From contig MOWL01000002.1 in NCBI GenBank assembly GCA_002110485.1, positions 1 through 64,000 of the forward strand: a DNA stretch of 64,000 bases, written 5' to 3'. Made by a program: the position numbers and the translations under genes. The notes beneath the pieces are model-generated. The model had not been told where the DNA came from and ran no database searches. It saw only the letters and a list, made by a program, of their open reading frames with translations. The stretch's first letter is position 1; every line of letters starts with the position of its first letter. This DNA comes from Emergomyces orientalis (Eukaryota > Ascomycota > Eurotiomycetes > Onygenales > Ajellomycetaceae). Positions 20,110 through 33,400 of this stretch are shown in pieces.

Positions 20110-21619
20110 ATGCCTCCTCGGCTAGGAAGCCTGCGACGGCTTTCCTGCAACCTCACATCCAACTCCTCACCTTCTCAATTACCTGTCCCTCTATCACTCC
20201 CCTTCAGACCCCTCTTACCCTCATCCTCCCACCCTCCTTCTCAATGCCGACTACAACATGACACCGCAGCCCCCGCAACCCTGGCCCTCGCCGAGCCCCA
20301 GAATGATAAAGAGGAAGAAAAGCGACGAAAAGTCCAGATGTGGCTAAAGGGGCCGGGCGCGGTTTTTAAGAGCCCAAAACCAGGGAGCACAAACTATGTC
20401 AGCGCCTATAACAATCAGGGCATGCTCATCCGTTCCAAGGAAGGCGGCAAAGACTCAGATGCGGAAACGCTAGAAGATCTCAGACCGTTCCCGCTCAATC
20501 CAACGTTCGTGAGTGAGTCGGTACTCAGTGAGGATTTAAGGAATGAGATCCATAGACAGGTTGTCGAGTATGGAAAGTCGCCTAGGGAGGTTAGTGTTAT
20601 GCATGGAGTAGATTTGAAGAGAGTAGCGGCTGTGGTTAGGCTGGTGGAACTGGAGAAGAAATGGGTTGCTGAGGTATGTATTATATTTTTCTTCTTGAGT
20701 TTAACTTCTTTTTACCTGTGGTTTCCTGCGCTTTTTTACCTTTGTCATGATGAGCAAACAAATTCGATTAGTCTTGAAGACTCCTAAATTCCCATTCTGG
20801 AGGATGTTTACTTCAAATTTAAATTACAACTCTCTGAGACATAACTTTTATTATCTATGATTTTTTGTGGAATTTCGTGGTTTTTAACCGCCAGTTCAAT
20901 TGATTTTGAAACAATGCTAACAATCGGCGCAAAAGAACAAACCTCGAGCAATCCCATATGCTCGCGCTGTACACCAGATGATCCCCACCACCCCATTAAA
21001 AAAATACCCCGAGCGGCCCGTTCCCCATGAATCCATAAACGATCTTCCCGTCCACCGCTTCACAGAGGCCCAAATTTTCTACCCTGCCGCTGAATCCCGA
21101 CAATTCACCCGTGTCGATGCAGGACGCGTCTTCTCTGCTGCACCCGCCCTCCCCCACGCCATCGCCAATACACCACATAATACCCCAGAAGCCATTGAAA
21201 AAGTAACGCACAACCCCGATACGATTGAAAAAGTCGGCAAACCCAACGACGAAGAAGAAGTTCTTCAACCCGCAGACTACCGTATCCCACACCCCCATCT
21301 CGTCGCTTTCGCGCATGACCGGTTCCAGAAACCTGGTGAGTTCCGGGAGCACAAGAAACGTTTTGCGGAACGAATCGAGAGGGAAACGGCAACCCTTAAA
21401 AAGCGGCAGGAGGCTGCAAGGGCGAAAGAAGAAGCGAGGATGACCCGTGTCCAGCCGGAGGGTAGTCGATTTGAGTTTCGGTTCCGAGATGCCGTGGTAT
21501 CCCGCGAGACAACTGGGAGGGATGGCCGTGGAACCAGCGCTCCTGGTCGCCGGTATGGTGTGCCTAATTATGAGAGGAAGAGGGGTACTATAAAGATACC
21601 TACTAAAGTGGAGGTTTAA
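20110..21619 (+). CDS. MRPS35: Mitochondrial small-subunit ribosomal protein, Bot1/MRP-S35 family
   Basis: Two exons, 20,110-20,673 and 20,936-21,619, give 415 residues. The intron (262 nt) has a GTATGT donor, a perfect TGCTAAC branch point at 20,914-20,920 and a phase-0 join (WVAE to NKPRAIPYARAVHQMI). The N-terminus MPPRLGSLRRLSCN is arginine-rich without acids, as expected of a mitochondrial presequence. The core KVQMWLKGPGAVFKSP, ELRNEIHRQVVEYGKSPREVS and ARPYA-type block match the eukaryotic mitochondrial regulator (Bot1p) family, part of the fungal mitoribosome small subunit. The C-terminal half is lysine- and arginine-rich with a likely coiled coil (HKKRFAERIERETATLKKRQEAA). The product is expected to act in the mitochondrial matrix in translation of respiratory-chain subunits. 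Confidence 0.85.
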
Positions 21620-23767
21620 AGAATTTCCCTTTGCTTTTATTTACGTTTAACATGTTGGAGAATCCAGCATGCTTATTTTATTTATGTTGTATACGTTGTG
21701 TGTATTATGCAATCGTGCGCAGCTGCGCTGTACAATACCTTTGTTTTAAGTATTGGGCAAAGATGGTTGACCATTTTTGAGAGGTGATTGAGATATTGTA
21801 CTATTATAGTTTCTATTTGTAGATATTCAGAAAGCTGCATTCATCATGGCGCAGAATCCTAATAAGATGATCGAGAATACACTACTACCACCCTGTCCAA
21901 TTCGACTTTCCCTCAATTGGATTGCTGCATCGGGAGATTGTAACCTTATAAAAATTGTGTGAAATTCGTAGGTAACTCTCATTCCGTTTTTTAAGTATTG
22001 TGCAATACAGCCAGTACCCAAAAAGCAAAGGCCAAAATTTATATTTTTTGAAAAGCTAGTTCGTCCATGCTGTCTCATAGGTTGCTCAGCGAAATAAGTG
22101 AGAGTGATTAATCCACAAACACGGTCCTTCGCGTGTCTTTCATGCCTCTCTTGGGCTATCAATCAATCATTCTTGGAGATAGCGACGGAGTTCTTCTACT
22201 GACCATCGGTTTAGGGCCAGGCAGGCAGGACAGCTCTGGTTTGGCGACCTTCTCCTACTCTCTATAGGATTCTAGTTTAGCATATCATTGATATTAGCCA
22301 GTATATGTAATAAAAGCAGAACGAGATGCTGGGTGATGAAAAAGAAAACTGGAACGGAATGGCCAGATGGGAACGGCAAGCATGACATTCTTCACAGCAA
22401 CCGACAGTACTATTTTCCTTGAAGGCTTTTCTTAGGCTTCTTGGTTGTTCAGCATTAGAGCACCATTATCGCCGTTCCTAGGCGTATCACAAACATTGAA
22501 ATATCCCGACAAGCATGTCTTGAACAGAGTCTCAACGTCGCAAGGACTCCTTTCTACGTGGCTCCTCTTTTCGCCGTATGGGTAGCCCATACAGATTACC
22601 AGATAGATAGACGGATAGGCGAATATACAAGTAGATAAGTATACAAGGCATCCACGTAGGTACCTATGGGGGCAAGAGGGCAAGAAAAGCAAACAAAACA
22701 AACTTAAGTATCAAAACTAATCAGCCGAACCGTAGCAGCTTTTTTTATTTTAAAATATAGAAAGCCCGTGGTAATGTTTCACAAAAATAAATTGCTTAGG
22801 AATAAAAATGAAGTGAGAGAAAGAAAAGCCTCCACATGATTGAGTCTCAGCCTACCTAACCCTTGAGGCTTCAGGGCGGAGGGGGAAAACGAAGGGAAAG
22901 CGAAGAACGCAAATCTTTTCCCTAAAGTTTAGGTACATATGTGAAGGGGTCAAAGGTGAATAAGGGAAAGGTAGAGAGATGACAAGATGCATCTCTCTAG
23001 GAACGAAAGAAAGGCTGTAGGTATGGCCTGGCCCTGTAGAATATTTGATTGGTTATTACGTGGCAGGAGAATGTAGGATGGGAACTGTGGATAAAATATA
23101 GGTAGATACGTTAGGTAAAGTAGGCAAAGTGAGTTAAGCAAAGAGCTACCTAGGGTAAGGTAGACAGGGGTAGAATGATGGTGGATGAGGACGAAATTTT
23201 AGGAACGAAGGAAAGTGTGCGTGGTAACGTATGTTATTTGATGAGAGTGAAGGAAAAGAAAAGAAAAAGTTTGTATATGGTTTACGCACAAGAAAGGGGA
23301 ACCAAATAAAGCATCAAATAATACAAACCAAACATTCCCACAACATATATATAAATATAGAAAAAGGGGAGGGGGAAGAAGACGAAACGAAATCATGCCA
23401 CATTTACTGCACAAATCATTCTCTCAAACCGCTTTCTTGCTTGGGTGGGAAAAAACTAAAAAACCAAAAGTTATGAAAGACTTGACCCACGATAAAGGAA
23501 AAAAACCGAGGATAATAAACGTGAGACAAAATTCCCACGTCATTTTCTTAGAAACAAGAAAGAAAAGGGGGGACGGGAAAAAAAGGAGGGCGCTCCCAAC
23601 ACCAAACATCGCCCCAATCAAAGGAGAGATAAAAGGAAACAGGAGGGAAAAGAGGAATAAGAAGACATGAATTAAGAAAAATCGAGAAATCGAAAAGCCC
23701 AAAAAGAAAGGAAGCTAAATATCTCTCTCTGCAAAACGCACAAATATATCATATAATTCCGTACTCG
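21620..23767. other. Convergent intergenic region
   Basis: This 2.1 kb lies between the 3' ends of the ribosomal-protein gene and SSK1, so it should mainly hold two 3' untranslated regions. It is AT-rich towards the right, with purine-rich stretches at 23,260-23,720. No RNA gene or credible protein was seen. Confidence 0.6.
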
Positions 23768-26700
23768 TTAAACCCTTGGTGACCTTTGTGATGCGCCACC
23801 ACTATTCCGGTTAACTCTTTTGGCAGCTGAGGCAGGTGTGCCCGTGGCACTTCTTGCACCAGGGCTCGTAGCGTCCAACTTGGAAGAACCATTGGCCACG
23901 CCAACTGTAGATGAAGTGCCATTAGAGCTAGATTCCTTCCCAAAACCAGTCATATGTTTGATGTTTGCGGGGTTCGCTGTTCCGTCCCGGCTACCTGAAG
24001 CTTCGTTATTATTATTAGTATGGTTGTCGCTGTTATTGTTGTGTTTATTGTTACTGTTATCGTTGCTGTTCATGACCTTGCCATTTCCGCCATTCCCGCC
24101 GTTCCCAGTCACAAGGATATTTGGTTGGGACTTCCTGCGTTGGAAAACGGCGGGTTCCGATTCCCAACCACCGGAGGGTTCAGGAGCCGTTGCAGTCGGC
24201 GCTGGAGCTTCTGGGTTTTGTTGCTCGTCGAATTTTCTCCATTTTCTCCATCCCTCGAAGTCAATTAGGGCTTGCATACACCCCCATTCGGTAACTTTCT
24301 GTTCCAACCAAACAATATTCACGGGCTACGTTTTTACTCAAGTCAGCATGTGCATTTCACATTTGATAACGACAGAGAAAGGGGGGGGGGGGTTAGGAGG
24401 GTTTATCGTGATCCAACCAGCACTACGTAAACGGGAGAAGAGCACTCACCTTGGTTAAGAAATCGTTGCAGCCAGCAGCCAATGCCTCATTTCGATCACT
24501 CTGCAAACTGCTAGCCGTCAACGCAACAATGATAACTGGACTCTTAAACGCTTCCGGATTTTCCAACTTATCCTCCGGCCTCAGGGTTTCAGGGTATCTG
24601 CTATTTTTACCCTCGACCGGAGAGCCCGGTGTTGAGGAAGTTAACGACTGGCCAGATACAGTCCTCGAGAAAACCCCGATGTTATTGAGTCGTTCATATC
24701 TCCGGATTTCCTTGGTAGCCTCAAGGCCGCTCAATACTGGAAGCTGAATATCCATCAGGACTAAATGGAATCCGCCGGCTCGCCATTTGTTGACAGCTTC
24801 CCGGCCATTCATTGCGGTGGCCCACCGCACTTTGAGTCGTTTCATGAATGCTTCGAGAAGCTTGAGGTTGATAATGTTATCCTCCACAATTAAGACATTA
24901 ATAGGAGGCACAGTGCCGTCTAGTAGGCTTGTGGGGAGGGACCCATTGTTGTTGCGGTTTTTGATTTTTCGTAATTTTGGGTTTGGGCGAGGGGAAGATG
25001 TGCGAGCTGGTGGTGATGTATTTGTTTTCTGGGGTTGTTCAGGCGAGGGAGCGGGAGAGGTCGACATGGATGGAGGTGGAGGAATGGGAGAAATTCCATT
25101 TATTGGCGCAGTGTTAGGATCTATAAAATCGGAGACAAGGCAAAATATACAGAATTGAAGTTAGCAACATCATACTAACAAGGAGAGAAAAGATGGCTTT
25201 AAAATGCAGACTAGTCGACGACCCAGAAGAGTTCTGGGCGATACGGAAAAGCAGCGGACGTACCTGCCAAGTTTTGGTTCGGGGACGTAGCAACGACAGT
25301 AGGCGAGGAAGTGTGTTGACGGCCGTATTTAGGGCGAGATTGAAGTTGATGCTGGTGCCAGGAGCCACGGCTCCCGGGAGAAGGAACTGGAGGGAGTTGT
25401 CCGGTTGTAATCACGGACATGGAATGCACAGGAGCATGATGGGAGCCAGGTACGCTGGCATTGGAAGCGGAGCCAGAAACGTTCGATGGAGGAATCATTG
25501 CCATTGGAGGGAAATATTCTCCAGATTCTCCTGGGCGCAAATCTTCTGGGTGGCAGTAGCCAATGTTCTGTTGTCGTGGAGAGGGCTTTGGTGTCCGGCG
25601 TTGAGGAATTTCAATGATCAATGCTTCATCTACAGTCTGTCCGCCGGGGTAAAAAGAATCCAATGTGCGACCCACAGGCTCCTCTGGTCCGAGGACTCGC
25701 TCATTGGAGCTTTGTCTGCTTGAAGGTTCTCGCGGAAGTAGTTTTATAATGATATCTGGAGAATCGAAGGTGCGGCCAAGAGAATTGCTGTACTTTTTCA
25801 AGATGACATCGCGCAGATCATCCACAAGGTCATCCTCTGTGACCGCGACCAGGGTGGGAGAGGAATTGGGCCGTTTAACCCATATCTTACGATTGATCAT
25901 GTCGCGGTGGATAGAAGGGAGGCCGCCGGAGAAGTAATCCGCGCCCGCTGACGAAGACGGTTCGAGGAGGGTGTTGATTAGGCGTTGTTGGGATGACGGG
26001 ACCAGGGACTGACGGCGGACGGCAATGCTTGGCCGGGAAACAGGTTTTGAAGTAGGAGTGAGTTTGACCGATGCACTAGTAGAAGACAATGGGGTATTGG
26101 ATCGGCGAGACTCATCAACGAAGTTGAGAGATGAAGTGGATGTTATGGAGGAACGAGGGTGGGGCTGACGAGGAGATCGGAAGTGGGAACTTTTATCTTT
26201 TGAGGAGGTTCTGGAGAGGGAGTACTCTTCCAATGGACGATGTGGTAGGCGGTCTTCTTTTGCGTCCGGAGCGCGCGAGCTGCTCAATGAGGAGCGGGCG
26301 GAGGACTCGGTGTCGAGGTCCCCTTCAGCAACAGCGGGAAATTGGAAACTAACAGCCGGGAATTGGTCGACGTGCTCAGCTTCAGCTACCTCATCATCCT
26401 TTGGCTCCGTGGGTAACAGGAGCTGTTGGTCTGCCTTGGTTGAATTGATTGGGGCTGCTTCGTCCCCACTCTGCAGTCTCCTCGCAGTTAACGGGGAGAG
26501 GAGATCGGAAGTGTCATCGGATGGGCTGATAGGCGAGGAGGAGGCCGAGGCGGAGAAGCGGAAATTTACGGCGGAACGTGGATGAGGGGGGTGTAGTCGG
26601 AGCTGGGACTGGTGCCGCTCGTGGTCGATAGGTACAGAGGGAGCAGATGTGACGGCAGCAGCATGGGCATTCGGGTTGTTGACATTGATAGCGGTGGTTG

Positions 26701-26863
26701 TGCTGGTTGTGCTGGTTGTGCTGGCTGTGCTGGCGGTGCTGGCGGTAGTGCTGGGGCTGGGAGAGTTGGGCACAACAAAGTTTGCGGAAGACGAGGAAGA
26801 CCGACGCAGCAATTTGGCCGTCAACCGCGACAGACGACGTTCTCGATCCATGGGCTTGGGCAT
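23768..26863 (-). CDS. SSK1: Ssk1-type response regulator of the HOG pathway
   Basis: Three exons (26,863-25,264; 25,120-24,450; 24,325-23,768) encode 942 residues. Ssk1 receives phosphate from a Ypd1-type relay and, when unphosphorylated, activates the Ssk2-type MAP3K upstream of Hog1. The N-terminal two thirds are serine-, proline- and alanine-rich and disordered. The receiver domain starts near residue 608 with VLIVEDN; the acid pair is E613-D614, the phospho-acceptor D657 in LVLMDIQLP, the switch threonine T735 in ALTASS and the lysine K757 in DFLTKP. An insertion of about 40 residues sits before the fifth strand. After it come VNIVWLEQKVTEWGCMQALIDFEGWRKW, diagnostic of filamentous Ssk1, and an N/G-rich tail. 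Intron 1 joins in phase 1 and intron 2 falls exactly after K757. The upstream TTG was rejected in favour of the ATG at 26,863. Confidence 0.95.
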
Positions 26864-28883
26864 CAACTACCCGCAGCAGACACGCTGAGCTGGTTGGGGC
26901 TCCTACCACATCGTACGTATGTATATATATCTAGGTCCCGCTAGCTGTCGTTAAAATACTTAAAACACGGGGCGAGGTGGTGTAGGATAGATGGTGAGTA
27001 TCGCCAGAATTTCGTCCCATAAATAACAGGAGGACAGACACAGCACAGACAGAGCAGATGGTCAAAGGTGTTTTTGCAGTGGGCAAGCTAATTGAGCCAT
27101 CGCAGTGACTAGTTCCAGAGCTAACTACAGCTGGCTGACTCTGGATTGGCACGGGAAGCGTTGGGATAGCTGAAAAGAAAGGTCAGGCACCTCGAGAAAC
27201 ACAGCCGAGTCACGGGCAGCAACGGCGCGTGGCCTCCTCTCCCCAGCAGAGAGCAGAAGAGAGTGAATGTTCTTGAGACGATATGCCTCCTCGTCGCCAC
27301 AACCAGCGCCTTGTATCTGTGTGCTTGCTGCGGGGAGTTTGATCCTGGAGGTTGATACGAGGGGGAGCTATTGTGGACCAAAAAAATTAATGCAACACAC
27401 AGACCGTTTGCTGGGCCGTCAGAGGCAATGCTGGACAGCCCTGGAGATTTCACAGATGTGATATTTTGGGTGCTCAACCATTGACAAGCAACAGACACGG
27501 ACAGAGAAACAGAAATATACTTATCAGCCGGCTGTCCGCTGCACTGCTCCTCTTCTGGCCTATCTGCTTCATCACGGCTGCATCTCTCGACATATCCGTC
27601 CACAGGGACCAGGGTCAGACACGCATAGAGTTACATACAAAACTCCGGGTATATATTTATTCTCTTCTCCAAAGGGAGAAGAAATAGCTACTTAAAAGTG
27701 TGCACTAATGCTCTGTCTCGACCCAGGTAGCTGTCAGGCAAGTCAATAGCCAAACGGCGAAATAACTAATTACTTCTTAATAATTGCGCCTCTCCTCCCC
27801 TTCTCCTGTTGAAGCAATTGATCAATAAAAAACCATGCCATCACAAGCGAGAAACAAAGCTAAATTCCATTCTGGAGACTCATTCGATGCTCACCCAACG
27901 CCAGTTTGTGATTCCCCTCCCTTTTTCCCGTCCCCTCTTTGCTTCGTTCCGGGGTTAATTGGTCTGGTCATCACACTGCATCCACCACCATCATCCCCGT
28001 AACCAACCAAACTAACCCCCAACTGCCCAATGATATGCTTAAAATGCAAAAACCCCCTCAGCCGGCCCGGGAGGCCTAAAAACCAAAAAACCCAAGGTTA
28101 TAGGCTTCCGTGGTTCCACTGCCGTCGTACAGAGAAAAAATAAAATAAAATAAAATCTCAATATACAAGTATTTAAAGGGTATCAGAGAGCAGGGTTATG
28201 GTTTGAACCCATAGGGTGAATGGATTTGCGGAACGCAAGGCGCAAACACAACACACACGGATGCTTTTAGTGTACCTCCGAATGCTTTATCGTTTGTTTT
28301 AGCTGGGCGTTTGGGGGGGACCAGCGCCGAAAGACAGGCCCGATAGGCTGGAATTTGTTAGAGATCCCCCCCCTTGCGCTTCAATCCGATCTTCCAGCCA
28401 ATATCAAATAATTTCCCTCTCTTTTCTGTGTTGCATGGATGTTCACAATGGCATTGAAAATAACGGTAAACCCGTTGGCTTTTCGAGCCGGATATATTGA
28501 ATGACTTATGCTATACTTCTTGCCATTGTTAATGTTACGAGATCAAAACGCGCACACATCACCTAGGACTTTTGTCTTTGGTTTAGGGGGATAGATGAAG
28601 TAGAGGCAGATCAAATATTATATATATATATATATATATATGCGTATAGACGTCTAGAATTTTACCGTAGAGAATATGCGTGTTCCTCATTTCAACAAAA
28701 TAACAATAAAAGTATCCTGGACATGAGTCTCCAGCACATTTTTTTAAGTCAATAATCTCCACCTCTCAACACCTCTCAACACCTCTCAACAGCTGTTCCG
28801 CCTAACCCCTATTCCCCACCATAACGTGGCGACTCTGAGTTTCCAAATCAACAATTCCCGCCGCAGTAATCGCCACCCCTGCC
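26864..28883. other. SSK1 upstream region and PQ-loop gene 3' side
   Basis: The right part of this 2 kb follows the PQ-loop gene stop, and the left part is the SSK1 promoter and leader. A TA dinucleotide repeat (28,618-28,640) and three copies of CACCTCTCAA (28,760-28,790) are present. A 160-codon minus-strand frame at 27,121-27,603 has no recognisable motif and is not called as a gene. Confidence 0.55.
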
Positions 28884-29207
28884 TTAACACTGCCCCAAAT
28901 TGACATCTGTATTCAGGCCTGGTACAGCTTCAGATGAACCATGCGCGGTGATGCTGTCATCGGGGGTCTTTCCGGCTGCGACAGTAGTCAGTGGCTCGTC
29001 CTGACCACCTCCACCACCGTTCCCCCTACTGCTGCTGCAACAACTCGCGTCCTTTTTCAGTTCGAGGAACTCATCAATATTCATGCCTGATGCCTTCGCT
29101 GCCTTTCGTAGCTCGCGAAAGCGGAATCGCCAGATGATGTGGCTGGTGAAAATGCCGAGTTCGAGGAAGAGGCTAGGGTTTTTTATAAAAGGGAGTTTGA
29201 GTAATTG

Positions 29208-29243
<36 letters not shown>

Positions 29244-30489
29244 CGGAGGAGAAAGAAAATTTTGGGGGTGAAGTTCAAGAGGAATCTTACACAACAATAT
29301 AGACGATCCCGCCTAGGATGTCGAAAGTTCCCTCAACGGCTGAGATGGAACGTGTAAGCTTCCATCTAAAATTGTATTCCTCCCTTCCTTACACTTGAAG
29401 GCTAGGTATATTTGACAAGAGTAAATGGGAAGCGACATACCCAAAGCAAGCAGAGAAAAGAACGCCCCCAATGTATCCATTGACAGAAAGAACCAGTCTG
29501 TAGAGAGTCAATAAGGAACCTGCTGAAGAAAATGCATTTGGATTTTGGAGATGAGATGTAGAAGGGATTATGAAAAAGGGAACGAACTGATCCCAATAAC
29601 CCGTCCCTGTCTCTTCCAAAGCTCGAAATAGGGGGGAATGAGCCCTACTGCGACAAGGATAGTGGCAATGATACCAAATAAAAGGACCGGCCAAGTAATG
29701 CCCTTATTGTATGGAATCTGCATATAACGAACAGTTGTAAGTTAGTATGCTGGGGCCTCGGCTGACACACGGCCTCGCCTGAAGGCCCCTTTCATACAAG
29801 CGGAACGGAAAGTTATTCGAGCCAGCATACCCGCAGTGTAAGAATAAATAGCGTTTCAAATCCGCCCAAAAGTGCAGCAGCTACCACGCCAACGGAGACA
29901 GCTTTCCTCAAGCTGTAACCACTATAGTTGAAACAGGTTAGCACCAAATTTCGGATAGGTATGTGTTAGTGCCGGAAGGTAGGCTCATCCTACTGGCTAT
30001 AGTATAAAATCTGTGCCCAGCAGATTGTACACAGAGAACCGAACATCTGAGGTTGAATTTGAATAGGAATATTTACTTGCTTAAAAAACTGGATGTTAGA
30101 TCATTGTTGTTTTTTCTCTCTCATTTTATGAAATCCAGCTCAAAATGCTTACCTGCAAAACCACATAAATACCAAAAGGTACTGCACCTGCTCAGAGTTT
30201 GAGAGTTAGCAGCAAATTCGAATTCATTTGTATGTCTTCCTTGCCCCCTCAAACCCCCCGGCTTGGTAGCAATGAAGATGCCAGAGCAGGGGCAGATATA
30301 CCAAAATTGGACAAATAGAGGACAGGACGTACATAAAGCCCACATAAACATCATGCTGGCTGGTAGTCCATCAGTTTTCTTATTCTTCCAGTTGTACCAT
30401 ATCTGCGGCGCAAGTTGGATGCACCAAAGCACGGTGCCGATAGTCCCGAGTACATTGGCCGCGACTGGGATTTTTTCATCCTCTGTCAT
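28884..30489 (-). CDS. PQ-loop membrane transporter-like protein
   Basis: Eight exons give 297 residues: 30,489-30,333; 30,187-30,153; 30,079-29,994; 29,921-29,831; 29,717-29,588; 29,497-29,441; 29,339-29,291; 29,172-28,884. All joins keep phase. There are about seven hydrophobic segments and two PQ-loop motifs, LAPQIWYNW near residue 30 and IQPQMFGSL near residue 73, plus YFELWKRQGRVIGINWFFL and GTFDILGGIVYI. This arrangement is that of the PQ-loop family, whose studied members export cystine or basic amino acids from lysosomes or vacuoles; the substrate here is unknown. The C-terminus is cytosol-like and glycine-, serine- and cysteine-rich. Intron 5 uses an unusual GTTCGT donor. Intron 7 contains a run of about 27 A (T on the sense strand). 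It lies between SSK1 and SHO1, with no known link to osmosensing. Confidence 0.88.
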
Positions 30490-33400
30490 GATCTAATTCG
30501 TCGCACTGTTGAAACGAGGTCAAAATATCCTGCTTGTATATCTATATCTAACAGCGGAAAATGCCTTTTTTGAAAGACAAGAGCCAGCCGGTTTTCAACG
30601 CGAAATATTATAAACGGGATTAGAAAATAGAATCCAAGTGCGAATATATATCTCGACCCGGGGGTTCGGTCTGCAGAGAGTGCAAATAAGAAACTTCAGT
30701 CTTGCTGCCCCCGTTGGCACCTTCTGAGCAGAGCGAGCAAGCAAGCCTAGAAAGAAAAGACGACTGTAAAGGAATGGAGTTGATAAACTCGACAACCTGT
30801 AAAGTCCCAAAATTTGACTGCTAAGAAAGACGAAGCGCTATTTCATCGAGTTCGAATGCCGCTTCTCCCAAACCAGACTCCACAGATAATGAAAGTCGTC
30901 TGGCTCCTCCACGCAGATTTCAAATTTCCAGATCCAATCGTGGTATGGGATGATATTCTATCTTGGAGAGGTTTTGGCCCCCCAAGCTCTTCCCAGTGAT
31001 ATCCTGTTGATGTGCTCAAGGCTCTGCTACCAATAGAGTGCCAAACCAGATGCAGGATTGGGAAGCGGAAGGGAAGTAGAGCTAATCTGGATAGATCCAC
31101 AAGAGAGAAAAAGAAGTCGAAAGTCATTTTTCGTCACACCGGACGTTCAGGCTCACGGACTCTCTTGTTCCTTTTCTCCGGTTAGGATGATATAAACTTT
31201 GCCATTTCACAGTTACCAGTTTTGGACCTAGCTATGAAAAAGCATCCTCAACCCAAGCAAAGCAAAGACTGGCGAGGTCATCAGGTACTGGAACAAGAAT
31301 TGAGGGGAGAATAATGAAATGAAACGGGCGGGCAAAAGGAAGAAAGATAGATTATCGCCGCTACTGATTATTTGATGTATGTATACTCTGTAATCCTATA
31401 TGGCAAGGCGTCAATGACTTTTGAGGCTGACGATGAATGACAGAATTTAGTCAAATGCTTGGCGCCCCAATTCTAACTACCCTTGATGCGCAAAACAGTG
31501 ATTCTTCTTCTACACTCGTGGATATCAGTGACCACGTCCACTGGGCTATGAAACCTATGGACGGGGTACTTCTTACGAAATCCATGCAAGGAAACGTTGC
31601 ATCCATCGATACTTCCAGCTTGCCTAAGGGTGGTTGATGTTAATCCGAGGACTTTCACCCCTCTAAGCACCCAGACTACATTTTCGATGTTCAGATTTTG
31701 AACAATAAGTTCGAATATGGTGGTGAAATGTTCCCATTCGCTGTGCCATGTCTCTTTTCTTGAGGTGGCTCCAATGGCCAACAAGCCAGAGTGCTCATTT
31801 CCAATTTTCAGCCAACTTGCTCCAATGTCAGCGAATAAGCACTTTAGCGCTGATCAATTTCAGCGTACTGGATGTTCAGCTTGACGCTTTGACTTTTATA
31901 TATACCTCATTTGATACCAAGCTGGCCTTGCTTGGCTTACAAAAAGGTTTCGTACTACTCGATAATGCTATGATCACCATGATTATAGCGTTGATCTTCC
32001 GATCAGGGACGGAGCTGCATCAAAGCAGACACGTACCTTTCAGCCGTACCACGGTTCGAAAGCAATCATTTCAATAGTCTTTGGGTGTCGCAATTGCTGC
32101 AAGGCGCCGCGATAGGACTCGGGTCTATATTTAGGTCCTTTTCGCACCGGATATTCTGTGACTAGATCTTTACACACGCTGGCCTGAGTATAAATTGCAA
32201 GGAGATTCCCAATGGAAGGCCTTCTCAAAATACAAAATTTAGAAGAAAAGCGAAAGCGAGACATTAGCAAGTTATCCCTTCAGAGGCCTCGCTCGTATAA
32301 CCAATACAGCCATGTATCTTTGTTTCAGTGCCTTCGATTTCATGGCATTGAACAAATTGATCGCTGAGATGCCAGCAAATCGACCACGAACCGACAACAA
32401 TGCCCTCACAGGCTGGGCTAGCGAGCATCCGATTTCAAATAGACAAGAACAACAAAACCAAAAGCTACGGCGGTGGAAGTCTCCCATTTCCCTCTCACCG
32501 TCTCGGACGGAAGAAAAGCAATTCCTACTTCGCTGCCGGATGGCCATACAAAACCGATTTTACCAAATTGGCACGTCCAATGATCGATATTATTCCTTGT
32601 GCGACTAAATTTTCTGCGCACAATTGAATACCTCAATGCGCAAAAAGGCCTAGCTTACGAAAACAAAAAGGATGGGAAGAAGAGAAAGGGAACTATCATG
32701 GTCGGTCATTTGATGAAGATTGGGGAAATGTGATTTTAACTGATATTTGTGGCTCATGTTTGGGGTACGTTTCAAGTCGAGAAATCGATATCCCCGGCTC
32801 TTGTGTAAGCGGCCCTCTATTTCATAAGTGCCTTTTACTAAACAGGTACAGCAAAACCTTCAAAGAAAAAAGAAAAAATCAGAGGTTTAGAGAATGCTCG
32901 CGCAAAATCTCTCACCCACCAGCACGGGATTTTTATCAGTCACCATCAGGCCGCAGACGAGCGAATGAAATGAACGCCATGTCTCTACATAAAATATGTT
33001 TGAGCCCCCAGCACCCCAACATGATCGAGGGGGAAAGGGTTGGGGGGAAAAGCAAAGGGAAAACAAAATATATGAAATTTTTGTGGAAGCTGTGGCAGGC
33101 GTTGGATTGACGTATGGTGGATAGATGGATAATTGCATATCATCCCTCCCGAGTTCCCCCACCTCCATCCGCAAGCTGATACCCCCGCTGAGTATGAATG
33201 GAAAGAGAAAAACAAGCTGTGACAGATGAAAAGAGAACTGAGAACAGAAAGCCATTTTGTTGCCACTTAACCAGGTGTCAGTGGGGGACCAAAATAAATA
33301 ATAATCAAATATAACCGTGCAAACTACCACGCGTTGACCCGTGTCTCTATGCTCCTTCCAAAATGTACCTGTACATGTACAGTACATCTGACGTTGACGG

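Noticed and set aside
27121..27603. 160-codon minus-strand frame upstream of SSK1
   Set aside because: It has no domain and no ATG context support, and lies where the SSK1 promoter and leader should be.
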